Source: Chrysiogenia bacterium | Lineage (GTDB): Bacteria > JAGRBM01 | DNA length: 12,038 bases | Assembly: GCA_020434085.1 (NCBI GenBank) | Contig: JAGRBM010000299.1 | Location: 1 to 12,038 of the forward strand | Direction of reading: 5' to 3' | Part shown: positions 6,094 to 12,038 of the stretch, one piece after another | Position numbering within the stretch: the first letter of the stretch is position 1 | Layout: each line of letters starts with the position of its first letter | Made by a program: the position numbers and the translations under genes | Notes under the pieces: generated by a model | What the model was told of the DNA's origin: nothing | Seen by the model: only the letters and a program-made list of their open reading frames with translations | Databases searched by the model: none

Positions 6094-6882
6094 TCATTTG
6101 CCCTGAAAGCGCGGTTTTCGTTTCTGGAGAAAGGCCGCAACGCCCTCCAGATTGTCCTTGCTGCCCGTAGCAGCCTGAACGCCTTTCATCTCGGCGGCCA
6201 GCCCGGCATCGAACCCTTCGCGCTCCCCCGCGAGCGTGGCCTCCAAAATGGCAGCCACCGCGATGGGGGGCTTGTCGGCCAGCGAGGCGGCAAAGGCCTC
6301 GGCCTTGGGGAGCAGCAACTCGCGCGGGTAGACCCGGCTGACCAGCCCGTGGGCGAGCGCCCGCTCGGCGTCCCAGCGCTCGGCGCGCAGCATCATCTCC
6401 AGCGCGGCTTCGCGTCCCACGACGCGCGCCAGCCGCTGCGTGCCGCTCCACGCGGGCAGCACGCCCAGGTTGATCTCTGGAAGGGCGAAAGTTGCCACCG
6501 CGCTGGCAAATCGGAAGTGGCACCCCAGCGCGATCTCCAGCCCGCCGCCCATGCAGGTGCCGTGGATGGCGGCAATGATGGGCTTTGGGGAGCACTCGAT
6601 CGCCTCGATCATGGCATGGCGCTCACGCAGGTTTCCCTCGAGCCCGCCGGCGCCCATGCCCTTGCCGAATTCCTTGATGTTGGCCCCGGCCGAGAAGGCG
6701 CGCTCTCCCGCGCCGCGGATGATGAGGGCGCGGATCTGCGCATCGGCGCCCAGTTCCTGCACGGCGGCGGTGAGGGCCTCAACGGTGTCCTGGCTGACGG
6801 GGTTGTGCGGGGGATCGTTGAGAATAAGCGTGGCAATGGCGCCGCTCTTTTCAACGATGACGGGGATGCGTTCTTGAGTCAT
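6094..6882 (-). CDS. Enoyl-CoA hydratase/isomerase (crotonase) family protein
   Basis: The 262-residue crotonase-fold protein has the two oxyanion-hole segments: 'FSAGANIKEF' (63-72) and 'IHGTCMGGGLEIALG' (106-120). Both catalytic glutamates of true enoyl-CoA hydratases are present: Glu116 in GGGLEIAL and Glu136 in ALPEINLGVLP, the latter followed by the 'SGTQRL' motif. A hydratase that adds water to a trans-2-enoyl-CoA, as in beta-oxidation or crotonyl-CoA metabolism, is therefore likely; chain length cannot be told. ATG 6882 is chosen because the 262-residue product has the family's usual length, a GGCAGG precedes it, and a -10-like box maps upstream. The ATG at 6918 lies almost at the predicted transcript start and adds 12 atypical residues. 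The gene is divergent from a TetR regulator that may control it. Confidence 0.92.
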   Translation of the reverse strand: MTQERIPVIVEKSGAIATLILNDPPHNPVSQDTVEALTAAVQELGADAQIRALIIRGAGERAFSAGANIKEFGKGMGAGGLEGNLRERHAMIEAIECSPKPIIAAIHGTCMGGGLEIALGCHFRFASAVATFALPEINLGVLPAWSGTQRLARVVGREAALEMMLRAERWDAERALAHGLVSRVYPRELLLPKAEAFAASLADKPPIAVAAILEATLAGEREGFDAGLAAEMKGVQAATGSKDNLEGVAAFLQKRKPRFQGK

Positions 6883-6927
6883 GGCTAGCCTGCCTTGCCC
6901 GATGGAGGCGCCCGCCATGCTAGGCGG

Positions 6928-6955
6928 ATTTTACGCCGCCGGGAATGTGTGATAA
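6928..6955 (-). promoter_or_regulatory. Likely sigma-70-type promoter of the crotonase gene
   Basis: On the minus strand TTATCA (6955-6950, 4 of 6 to TTGACA) is followed after 16 bases by TAAAAT (6933-6928, 5 of 6 to TATAAT). Transcription would start near 6921, giving a leader of about 40 bases before ATG 6882. Elements for the divergent regulator gene must overlap this stretch. Confidence 0.45.
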
Positions 6956-6969
6956 GTTAACAGCGTAAA
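6930..6969. promoter_or_regulatory. Spaced inverted repeat spanning the divergent promoter region
   Basis: TTTACGC (6930-6936) and GCGTAAA (6963-6969) are perfect 7-base inverted arms 26 bases apart, with centres 33 bases (about three helical turns) apart. The left arm touches the predicted crotonase -10 box and the right arm lies just before the first ATG of the regulator frame. A GTTAAC palindrome (6956-6961) sits between them. This is a candidate operator for the adjacent TetR protein, by inference from position. Confidence 0.35.
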
Positions 6970-6997
6970 CATGAGGGCCCACGTCGGAACCACAACC

Positions 6998-7687
6998 ATG
7001 GCGAGCACATCCAAAACCAGCACGCGCGCGAAACCCGCTGCCCGGAAATCATCGGCCAGGGTGTCGAAAAGCAGTTACCATCACGGCAATTTGCGCGAAG
7101 CCCTCGTCGACGCGGCGCTGGCGCTGGTCGAGGAAAAAGGCCCGGCGGGCCTCACGCTTCGCGCGGCCGCCCGCAAGGCGGGCGTCTCCCAGGCGGCGCC
7201 CTACCGGCACTTTGCCGACAAGGAAACCCTGCTGGCCGCCGTGGCCGAGAAGGGTTTCCACAACATGGCGGCCTTCATGCGGGAGGCCTGCGTCCCTTAT
7301 AAGGACGATCCACTCCGGCGCCTCAACGAACTGGGCGTTTCCTACGTGCTTTTTTCCGTGCAGCACCCCAACCAGTTCCGCGTGATGTTCGGCCCCGAAG
7401 TGGCCGACAAGAAGAAACACGCGGACCTGCACAAGGCCGCGCAGCAGACCTTCTCCCTGCTCACCCAGGGCATCGCCGATTACACCGGCAGCGGCCAGGC
7501 ACCGGCCGAGATCAAGACGGGTAAGGAAGCTGCGCTGGCCGCGTGGGCCATCGTCCACGGGCTTTCCTCGCTCATCGTGGACGGCCAGCTCGAACCCATC
7601 GGCATCAAAAAGAAAGACATCGAGCAGGTCGTGCGCTCGGTGCTCGCCTCCGACCAGATCCTGCAGTCGAAGTTCGTCGGTAGCTAG
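6998..7687 (+). CDS. TetR family transcriptional regulator, WHG-type C-terminal domain
   Basis: The 229-residue regulator has a basic, low-complexity N-terminal arm (about 1-25). It is followed by the TetR DNA-binding region, starting 'SYHHGNLREALVDAAL' (26-41), with the helix-turn-helix at about 52-72 (LTLRAAARKAGVSQAAPYRHF). The ligand domain ends with 'AAWAIVHGLSSLIVDGQ' (181-197), the signature of the WHG-type TetR C-terminal domain. Such proteins are dimeric repressors released by a small ligand, often an acyl-CoA or lipophilic molecule. ATG 6998 is preferred; ATG 6971 in the same frame lies too near the promoter and has no ribosome site. It is divergent from the crotonase gene, which is its most likely target along with itself. 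Its TAG stop shares four bases with the convergent gene. Confidence 0.9.
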   Translation: MASTSKTSTRAKPAARKSSARVSKSSYHHGNLREALVDAALALVEEKGPAGLTLRAAARKAGVSQAAPYRHFADKETLLAAVAEKGFHNMAAFMREACVPYKDDPLRRLNELGVSYVLFSVQHPNQFRVMFGPEVADKKKHADLHKAAQQTFSLLTQGIADYTGSGQAPAEIKTGKEAALAAWAIVHGLSSLIVDGQLEPIGIKKKDIEQVVRSVLASDQILQSKFVGS

Positions 7688-8955
7688 AAAGTTACGTCCA
7701 CCACAATCGGATCGTGATCGGAGAGCAGGACGCCCTCGTGGCGGGGCTTGTAGAAACTCTGGGGCGCGAGGCTCACGCGGCCGCTCTCCTCGCGAATCTC
7801 TGCCTCACCCAGCGCGCGCACGCCCCGTCCCGAAAACCAGTCGATCTTGAGCGGCGCCACGCCGTTCCAGGGCTTTAAACGCCAGGCGAGAATCTTGACG
7901 AAGATCTCGGGAAGATAGTCGCGCACCTTGCTCTCGGAATCGAAAGTGCCCACCTCGTAGCGCGTCGTGCCGACCGCCAGCGCGTTGAAGCCCTTCCAGT
8001 CGAAACCCGCGGCGTCGAGCGCGTCGAAGACCGGCTTGTCATAGATCTCATGGGGATGGACGTAGTGGTGGATCGCGTGGGGGAAGCCCCCGCGCAGCAT
8101 CTTCTTGAAGATGTTCCATGCCAGCCGCGGGATGCTTTTGAGATCATAGGTCGTCGTGTTGAAGTCGCCGCCCAGCACGCAGCGCTCGGCCACGCCGCGT
8201 TCCTCAAGTCTGGCAAGAAGGTCGCGAAGCTGGGCGCCGCGCTGGAAGGGCGCCGCGCCCGAGTCCAGGTGCGCGGTGGCAACCGGCAGTTTCCCAAGCG
8301 GTGTCTGCACTTCGGCCCACAGCGCCTTCTTGTGGCCCAGCCGTTTCTCGGAGCTGTGGAACTTGTCCTTGGTAATGGAGACACTCACATTCTCCGCGCG
8401 CAGGATCGGGTAGCGAGAGAGAATTGCGTTGCCATGCAGGCCCAGCGAGTTTTCTTCTCCCGAAGCACCATCGCGGATGTTGCCCGGGTCGAGGCACAGA
8501 TAGGAATTGCCGAAGACGTATTCGAATCCCAGCGCCTCGGAGAGCTCGCGCGCAACGTCGCGGTTGCCTGAGCGCGCCATGCCGATGTCCACTTCGTTGA
8601 GGAGCAGGACGTCCGCCTCGGAAAGAGCAGGGTGATCCTTGATGAAGGCGATCTGCCCATCGGCCTCCTTGCCGCGCTCGATGTTCCAGGACGCGACGCG
8701 CACGAAGCGAGCCGGCCCGGTCGGCGCGGGACTTGCCGGCTTTGCGTGGGCGAGGGCGCGGGTGACCCGGCCGATCTCTTCGCCTTGCTCTTTCCACAGG
8801 GGAGAGGCCGCCAGTGCCGGGCGCCTTGCGATGCGGCGCAGCTCCGGCACGATGCTGGTGAGCTCATGCGAAATGGACGCGGGCGTCTCCAGACTCACGG
8901 ACTGCGAATCGAGGTGCTCGTCGTGCATGGGCGCAGATGTCTTGTTGTTGCTCAC
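7684..8955 (-). CDS. Endonuclease/exonuclease/phosphatase (EEP) fold protein
   Basis: The 423-residue protein carries all the core EEP metal and catalytic motifs. They are VASWNIERG (Asn91), LLNEVD (Glu121), HGNAILSR (174-181), ATAHLDS (His229), LGGDFN (Asp264, Asn266), KIDW (Asp372) and SDHDP (412-416). The fold covers AP endonucleases, DNase I, sphingomyelinases and inositol phosphatases; which phosphodiester or monoester it cuts cannot be read. About 105 residues separate the GDFN and KIDW motifs, which is long. The first 85 residues are helical/linker without a signal peptide, so it is probably cytoplasmic. GTG 8955 is chosen because GGGAG lies 8 bases upstream; the TTG at 8970 and ATG at 8928 have no ribosome site. 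It ends tail-to-tail with the TetR gene, overlapping by four bases, and is divergent from the mutase gene. Confidence 0.9.
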   Translation of the reverse strand: MSNNKTSAPMHDEHLDSQSVSLETPASISHELTSIVPELRRIARRPALAASPLWKEQGEEIGRVTRALAHAKPASPAPTGPARFVRVASWNIERGKEADGQIAFIKDHPALSEADVLLLNEVDIGMARSGNRDVARELSEALGFEYVFGNSYLCLDPGNIRDGASGEENSLGLHGNAILSRYPILRAENVSVSITKDKFHSSEKRLGHKKALWAEVQTPLGKLPVATAHLDSGAAPFQRGAQLRDLLARLEERGVAERCVLGGDFNTTTYDLKSIPRLAWNIFKKMLRGGFPHAIHHYVHPHEIYDKPVFDALDAAGFDWKGFNALAVGTTRYEVGTFDSESKVRDYLPEIFVKILAWRLKPWNGVAPLKIDWFSGRGVRALGEAEIREESGRVSLAPQSFYKPRHEGVLLSDHDPIVVDVTF

Positions 8956-8963
8956 TGTTTCCG

Positions 8964-8968
8964 CTCCC
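8964..8968 (-). promoter_or_regulatory. Ribosome binding site deciding a GTG start
   Basis: GGGAG on the minus strand lies 8 bases before GTG 8955, which decides between three possible in-frame starts of the EEP-fold gene. Confidence 0.65.
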
Positions 8969-9024
8969 AAACGTGCGCAGCAATGACGTGTGTGTCAGTC
9001 TGAAATGTTTTTCGCTTGCTGAAT

Positions 9025-9039
9025 CCCGGATTCTCCGGG
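9025..9039. promoter_or_regulatory. Palindrome in the EEP/mutase divergent region
   Basis: CCCGGA (9025-9030), TTC, then TCCGGG (9034-9039) forms an interrupted palindrome in the 195-base divergent gap. A weak TTGCTG (9016-9021) and TAATTT (9040-9045) lie on either side, so it could be an operator placed inside a promoter spacer. It could also be a small hairpin. Direct copies of CGCTTGC (9013-9019, 9047-9053) and TTTGC (9043-9047, 9058-9062) are nearby. Confidence 0.3.
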
Positions 9040-9137
9040 TAATTTGCGCTTGCCCGCTTTGCCGGAGGCATTTCCACTCACGCCGGGCACACGCAATCGC
9101 CTCACAAGCGAGCCGCAGCATACCAGATTATTTTCGT

Positions 9138-9141
9138 GGAG
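9138..9141 (+). promoter_or_regulatory. Ribosome binding site of the mutase gene
   Basis: GGAG at 9138-9141 is 9 bases before ATG 9151. It lies within the alternative GTG start at 9136, which argues for the ATG. Confidence 0.65.
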
Positions 9142-9150
9142 TACTCAGCC

Positions 9151-11157
9151 ATGAGCGAAAACAACCAGACCCCCCCGCGCGATCGTCCCTGGATGATGAG
9201 GACCTACTCGGGCCATTCCTCGGCACGGGCCTCCAACGAGCTCTACCGGATGAATCTGACCAAGGGGCAGACCGGCCTCTCGGTGGCCTTCGATCTGCCC
9301 ACGCAGACCGGCTACGACTCGGACCACCTGCTCTCGCGCGGCGAAGTGGGCAAGGTGGGCGTTCCCGTCTCCCACATCGAGGACATGGACATTCTGTTCA
9401 AGGAAATCCCCCTCGACCAGATGAACACCTCCATGACGATCAATGCCACGGCGGCCTGGCTGCTGGCGCTCTACGCGGCGCTTGCCGAGCAGCGGGGACT
9501 TGATCGCAAGTCGCTGGCCGGCACCACCCAAAACGACATCATCAAGGAATACCTCTCGCGCGGGACCTATATCTTTCCGCCGCAGCCCTCGCTTCGCCTG
9601 ATCAGCGACATGGCCGCCTACACCTACCGGGAAATTCCCAAGTGGAACCCGATGAACGTGTGCAGCTACCACCTGCAGGAAGCCGGCGCGACGCCGGTGC
9701 AGGAAATCGCCTACTCGCTGGCCAACGGCATCTGCGTGCTCGACGCCGTGCGCGATTCGGGCGCGGTGCCGGGGCCGGACTTTCCCAGCGTCGTCGGGCG
9801 CATCAGCTTCTTCGTCAACGCGGGCGTCCGCTTCGTCGAAGAGATGTGCAAGATGCGCGCGTTCGTCGAACTCTGGGACGAAATCACGGCCGAGCGCTAC
9901 AAGGTCGAGGACGAGAAATTCCGCCGCTTCCGCTACGGCGTACAGGTCAACTCGCTGGGACTCACCGAAGCCCAGCCCGAGAACAACGTGCAGCGCATCG
10001 TGCTCGAGATGCTGGCAGTGACGCTCTCGAAGAAGGCCCGCGCCCGCAGCATCCAGCTTCCGGCCTGGAATGAAGCGCTCGGTTTGCCGCGCCCCTGGGA
10101 CCAGCAGTGGTCGCTACGCATTCAGCAGGTGCTTGCCTACGAGACCGACCTGCTCGAACACGGAGATCTCTTCGATGGCTCCCACGTCGTTGAAGCCAAG
10201 GTTTCCGAGATCAAGGAGGCCGTGCGCGCCGAGCTCAAGAAGATCGAGGAAATGGGCGGCGCGATGGCCGCGATTGAGAACGCCTACTTCAAGCAGGCGC
10301 TGGTTGCATCGAACGCCGCGCGCCTTCGCCGCATCGAGTCGGGCGAGCAGATCGTCGTGGGCATGAACAAGTTCACCGAAGCCGAGCCCAGCCCGCTTAC
10401 CTCGGGCGAGACAGAGCAGATCCTCAAGGTGGACCCGGCCGCCGAGCGCGAGCAGATCGAGCGCCTCAAGGCGTTCCGCTCCAAGCGCAGCCAGAGCGCC
10501 GTGGACGATGCTATCCGCAACCTCAAGGAAAAGGTGAAGAACGGTGAGAACATCATGCCGGTCTCCATCGAGTGCGCGAAGGCGGGGCTCACGACCGGCG
10601 AGTGGGGCGACGCCATGCGCGAGATTTTTGGCGAGTTCCGCGCCCCCACGGGCGTGGGAGGCCAGGTGGTCGGCTCGCTGGTGACCGAGCGCATCAAGCG
10701 CGTGCGCCAGAAGGTGCAGGACACCGAAAAGCAGCTCGGCCGCAAGCTGCGCATGCTCGTTGGAAAGCCCGGCCTTGATGGGCATTCCAACGGCGCCGAG
10801 CAGATCGCGCTCATGGCGCGGGAAGTTGGCTTTGAAGTGATCTACGAAGGCATCCGCCTGACCCCCGAGCAGATCGCCCGCAGCGCCGCCGACGAGGACG
10901 TCCACGTGGTGGGGCTGAGCATTCTCTCGGGCTCGCACATGGAGCTGGTTCCCGAGACCCTGCGCCTCATGCAGGAGTTCGGCGCCGGGGAAATTCCCGT
11001 GGTAGTGGGCGGCATCCTTCCCGAAGAAGACCAGCCCCAGCTTCTCAAGGCCGGTTGCAAGCGCGTCTACACACCCAAGGATTTCGAGTTGGGCACCATC
11101 ATGGAAGACATCGTCGAAGTGGTGCGCGAGGCAAACGGTTTAGAGAGCGCGGCCTAG
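9151..11157 (+). CDS. ecm: Ethylmalonyl-CoA mutase (MeaA/Ecm type), B12-dependent
   Basis: This 668-residue adenosylcobalamin mutase is catalytic and cobalamin-binding in one chain. The barrel shows RPWMMRTYSGHSS (12-24), VAFDLPTQTGYDSDH (45-59), TTQNDI (125-130), Arg137 and CSYHLQEAGATP (171-182, His174). The C-terminal Rossmann domain has GLDGHSNGAEQ (541-551), the DxHxxG motif whose His545 is the lower cobalt ligand, then 'GLSILSGSH' (588-596) and 'VVVGG' (617-621). The residues SGHSS, DLPTQTGYD and DGHSNGAEQ follow the MeaA/ethylmalonyl-CoA mutase pattern, not the QYAGFST, FDLATHRGYD and DGHDRG of methylmalonyl-CoA mutase. The enzyme converts (2R)-ethylmalonyl-CoA to methylsuccinyl-CoA in acetyl-CoA assimilation. 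The partner genes (crotonyl-CoA carboxylase/reductase, methylsuccinyl-CoA dehydrogenase) are not in this window. Transcribed alone, it ends at a terminator. Confidence 0.92.
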   Translation: MSENNQTPPRDRPWMMRTYSGHSSARASNELYRMNLTKGQTGLSVAFDLPTQTGYDSDHLLSRGEVGKVGVPVSHIEDMDILFKEIPLDQMNTSMTINATAAWLLALYAALAEQRGLDRKSLAGTTQNDIIKEYLSRGTYIFPPQPSLRLISDMAAYTYREIPKWNPMNVCSYHLQEAGATPVQEIAYSLANGICVLDAVRDSGAVPGPDFPSVVGRISFFVNAGVRFVEEMCKMRAFVELWDEITAERYKVEDEKFRRFRYGVQVNSLGLTEAQPENNVQRIVLEMLAVTLSKKARARSIQLPAWNEALGLPRPWDQQWSLRIQQVLAYETDLLEHGDLFDGSHVVEAKVSEIKEAVRAELKKIEEMGGAMAAIENAYFKQALVASNAARLRRIESGEQIVVGMNKFTEAEPSPLTSGETEQILKVDPAAEREQIERLKAFRSKRSQSAVDDAIRNLKEKVKNGENIMPVSIECAKAGLTTGEWGDAMREIFGEFRAPTGVGGQVVGSLVTERIKRVRQKVQDTEKQLGRKLRMLVGKPGLDGHSNGAEQIALMAREVGFEVIYEGIRLTPEQIARSAADEDVHVVGLSILSGSHMELVPETLRLMQEFGAGEIPVVVGGILPEEDQPQLLKAGCKRVYTPKDFELGTIMEDIVEVVREANGLESAA

Positions 11158-11165
11158 CCGCGCAA

Positions 11166-11175
11166 CTTTGCAAAG
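11166..11175. other. CTTTGCAAAG palindrome just after the mutase stop
   Basis: A perfect 10-base palindrome containing TTTGCAAA lies 8 bases after the mutase stop. TTTGCAAA is the core reported for ScfR-family regulators of short-chain acyl-CoA genes (PccR, RamB). It is a single copy in the 3' region, so chance is a real possibility. Confidence 0.25.
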
Positions 11176-11230
11176 CCTCTCCGTGAAAGGGCAAGGGGAT
11201 TTCGCCCCTCCTCAAGCCGCACAAAAGCAA

Positions 11231-11270
11231 GCGCCGCGTCCCCTTCCCAGTGGACGCGGCGCTTTTGTTT
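11231..11270. terminator. Bidirectional terminator between mutase and outer-membrane gene
   Basis: An 11-bp GC-rich stem (GCGCCGCGTCC at 11231-11241 with GGACGCGGCGC at 11252-11262) has a 10-base loop and is followed by TTTTGTTT on the plus strand. On the minus strand the same stem is followed by TTGCTTTTGT. It separates two convergent genes and can serve both. Confidence 0.9.
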
Positions 11271-11291
11271 GGTGGTTACGTGGCCAGAGGC

Positions 11292-11963
11292 TTATTCGAA
11301 ATTGATGCCGACGTAACCGCCCGTGGAGAAGTAGCGGGTGTGGGTGTCCGAATGCTCAAGGCCGTGGGTGTAGCGGAAGTCCGCACCGATCGAGAGCTGG
11401 TCCACCAGCACGTATTCCACGCCGGCGCCAAAGTGCAGGCCGACATCGAGATACGAGGTGTTGTTCGAGGGCGGCGAGTTCACGAGGAAGGCCAGGCCGA
11501 CCGGGATCACCCAGGGGCGAATGGGGCCCATGGAATCCAGGCGCAGCTTGGGCGCGACGGTGACGTTGAGCTCGCTCACGCTGACCTTGGTGAGGGCCGG
11601 GGTTACCGTGCCGCCGCCAAGACCTGTCACGATGGCGCTGCTGGCCTGCGCCACGCGCTTGTCGGAGAAGCGGGAGTAATTGAGAAAAATTTCGCCGAGC
11701 AGGACGTTGCCGCCGAGTTGGTCGGGATCGGTGAGTGCCAGATCAAGGCCCGCGCCAATGGAGCCGCCGCCTTCGTTGCTGTTGACGCCCGTGAGGGTGT
11801 CGGTGAATACCTCGCCGGCGCGGTTGTCGTTGAGCCGGCTGTAGGCGAAGCGGAAGAAGACCTGATCGAGCTTGTCGCCCGCGTGGGCGGGCTGCGCGCT
11901 CAGGGCCAGCGAGAGGACGGCGGCGAGCGCCACGCCCAGTGTGATGGTGATTGATTGCCTCAT
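11292..11963 (-). CDS. Small outer-membrane beta-barrel protein
   Basis: The 223-residue exported protein has a signal peptide of 28 residues (MRQ n-region, Ala/Leu core, AHA before GDK). The mature part shows alternating short strands rich in Gly, Tyr and Phe, for example 'FFRFAYSRL', 'GEIFLNYSRF', 'YLDVGLHFGAGVEYVL' and 'SIGADFRYTHGLEH'. It closes with 'GGYVGINFE', one residue beyond the terminal Phe usual for barrels. About 195 mature residues suit an 8- or 10-strand barrel of the OmpW/OmpX-like size class. Its role (channel, adhesin or structural) is not readable. ATG 11963 has GAGGAG 8 bases upstream. It is convergent with the mutase gene; the upstream 75 bases to the window edge probably hold its promoter, but no clear hexamers were found. 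Confidence 0.82.
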   Translation of the reverse strand: MRQSITITLGVALAAVLSLALSAQPAHAGDKLDQVFFRFAYSRLNDNRAGEVFTDTLTGVNSNEGGGSIGAGLDLALTDPDQLGGNVLLGEIFLNYSRFSDKRVAQASSAIVTGLGGGTVTPALTKVSVSELNVTVAPKLRLDSMGPIRPWVIPVGLAFLVNSPPSNNTSYLDVGLHFGAGVEYVLVDQLSIGADFRYTHGLEHSDTHTRYFSTGGYVGINFE

Positions 11964-11971
11964 GGTTGATA

Positions 11972-11977
11972 CTCCTC
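11972..11977 (-). promoter_or_regulatory. Ribosome binding site of the outer-membrane protein gene
   Basis: GAGGAG on the minus strand, 8 bases before ATG 11963, is a strong match to the Shine-Dalgarno sequence. Confidence 0.8.
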
Positions 11978-12038
11978 GGGAGCGGCTAGACTGGAGCGGC
12001 GCTGAAGAGGGGCCGCCGGCCGCGTTTACTTGTACCTA

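Noticed and set aside
9151-11157. Mutase as methylmalonyl-CoA mutase large subunit.
   Set aside because: SGHSS, DLPTQTGYD and DGHSNGAEQ follow the MeaA/Ecm pattern and differ from the methylmalonyl-CoA mutase counterparts.
11187-11205. Small hairpin AGGGG/CCCCT after the mutase gene.
   Set aside because: Only a 5-bp stem without a T-tract; the strong hairpin at 11231-11262 explains termination.

Overview
The window is GC-rich, gene-dense bacterial chromosome: ten genes, short gaps (none over 300 bases) and hairpin terminators between units. Two products have clear Sec signal peptides, one of them an outer-membrane barrel, so the host is Gram-negative. GC-rich codon use, an acyl-CoA/lipid gene set and an ethylmalonyl-CoA-type B12 mutase would fit a proteobacterium or a deltaproteobacteria-like lineage (Myxococcota, Desulfobacterota or Binatota-like). 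This placement is inference. No mobile element, tRNA, rRNA or CRISPR array was seen.

Layout. (1) Positions 2-259: the C-terminal end of a transketolase-like protein, then a strong terminator. (2) Positions 415-1899: a secreted protein of unrecognised function, ending at a long inverted repeat built from CGCCAAG units that separates it from the convergent operon. (3) Minus strand 4600 to 1990: a tight three-gene operon, SAM-dependent methyltransferase, zinc-free MDR reductase and SDR oxidoreductase, joined by 4-base overlaps. (4) Minus strand 5918-4686: an acyl-lipid/acyl-CoA desaturase with an added alanine-rich tail in 11-residue repeats. (5) Minus strand 6882-6094: a crotonase-family protein, divergent from a TetR regulator (6998-7687) across a compact promoter region. 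(6) Minus strand 8955-7684: an endonuclease/exonuclease/phosphatase-fold protein whose stop codon shares a CTAG palindrome with the TetR stop. (7) Positions 9151-11157: an ethylmalonyl-CoA mutase (MeaA/Ecm type) with its B12 domain, then a bidirectional terminator. (8) Minus strand 11963-11292: a small outer-membrane beta-barrel protein.

The middle genes suggest lipid and acyl-CoA work: desaturation, hydration of enoyl-CoA, two NAD(P)H-dependent reductases, a methyl transfer, and C5/C4 acyl-CoA rearrangement. The two observations most worth a second look are (a) the desaturase tail, whose 11-residue periodicity resembles lipid-surface-binding or LEA-type helices, and (b) an A7 slippery heptamer at the end of the methyltransferase gene, in the exact phase where a -1 slip would enter the downstream reductase frame and make a fused protein.
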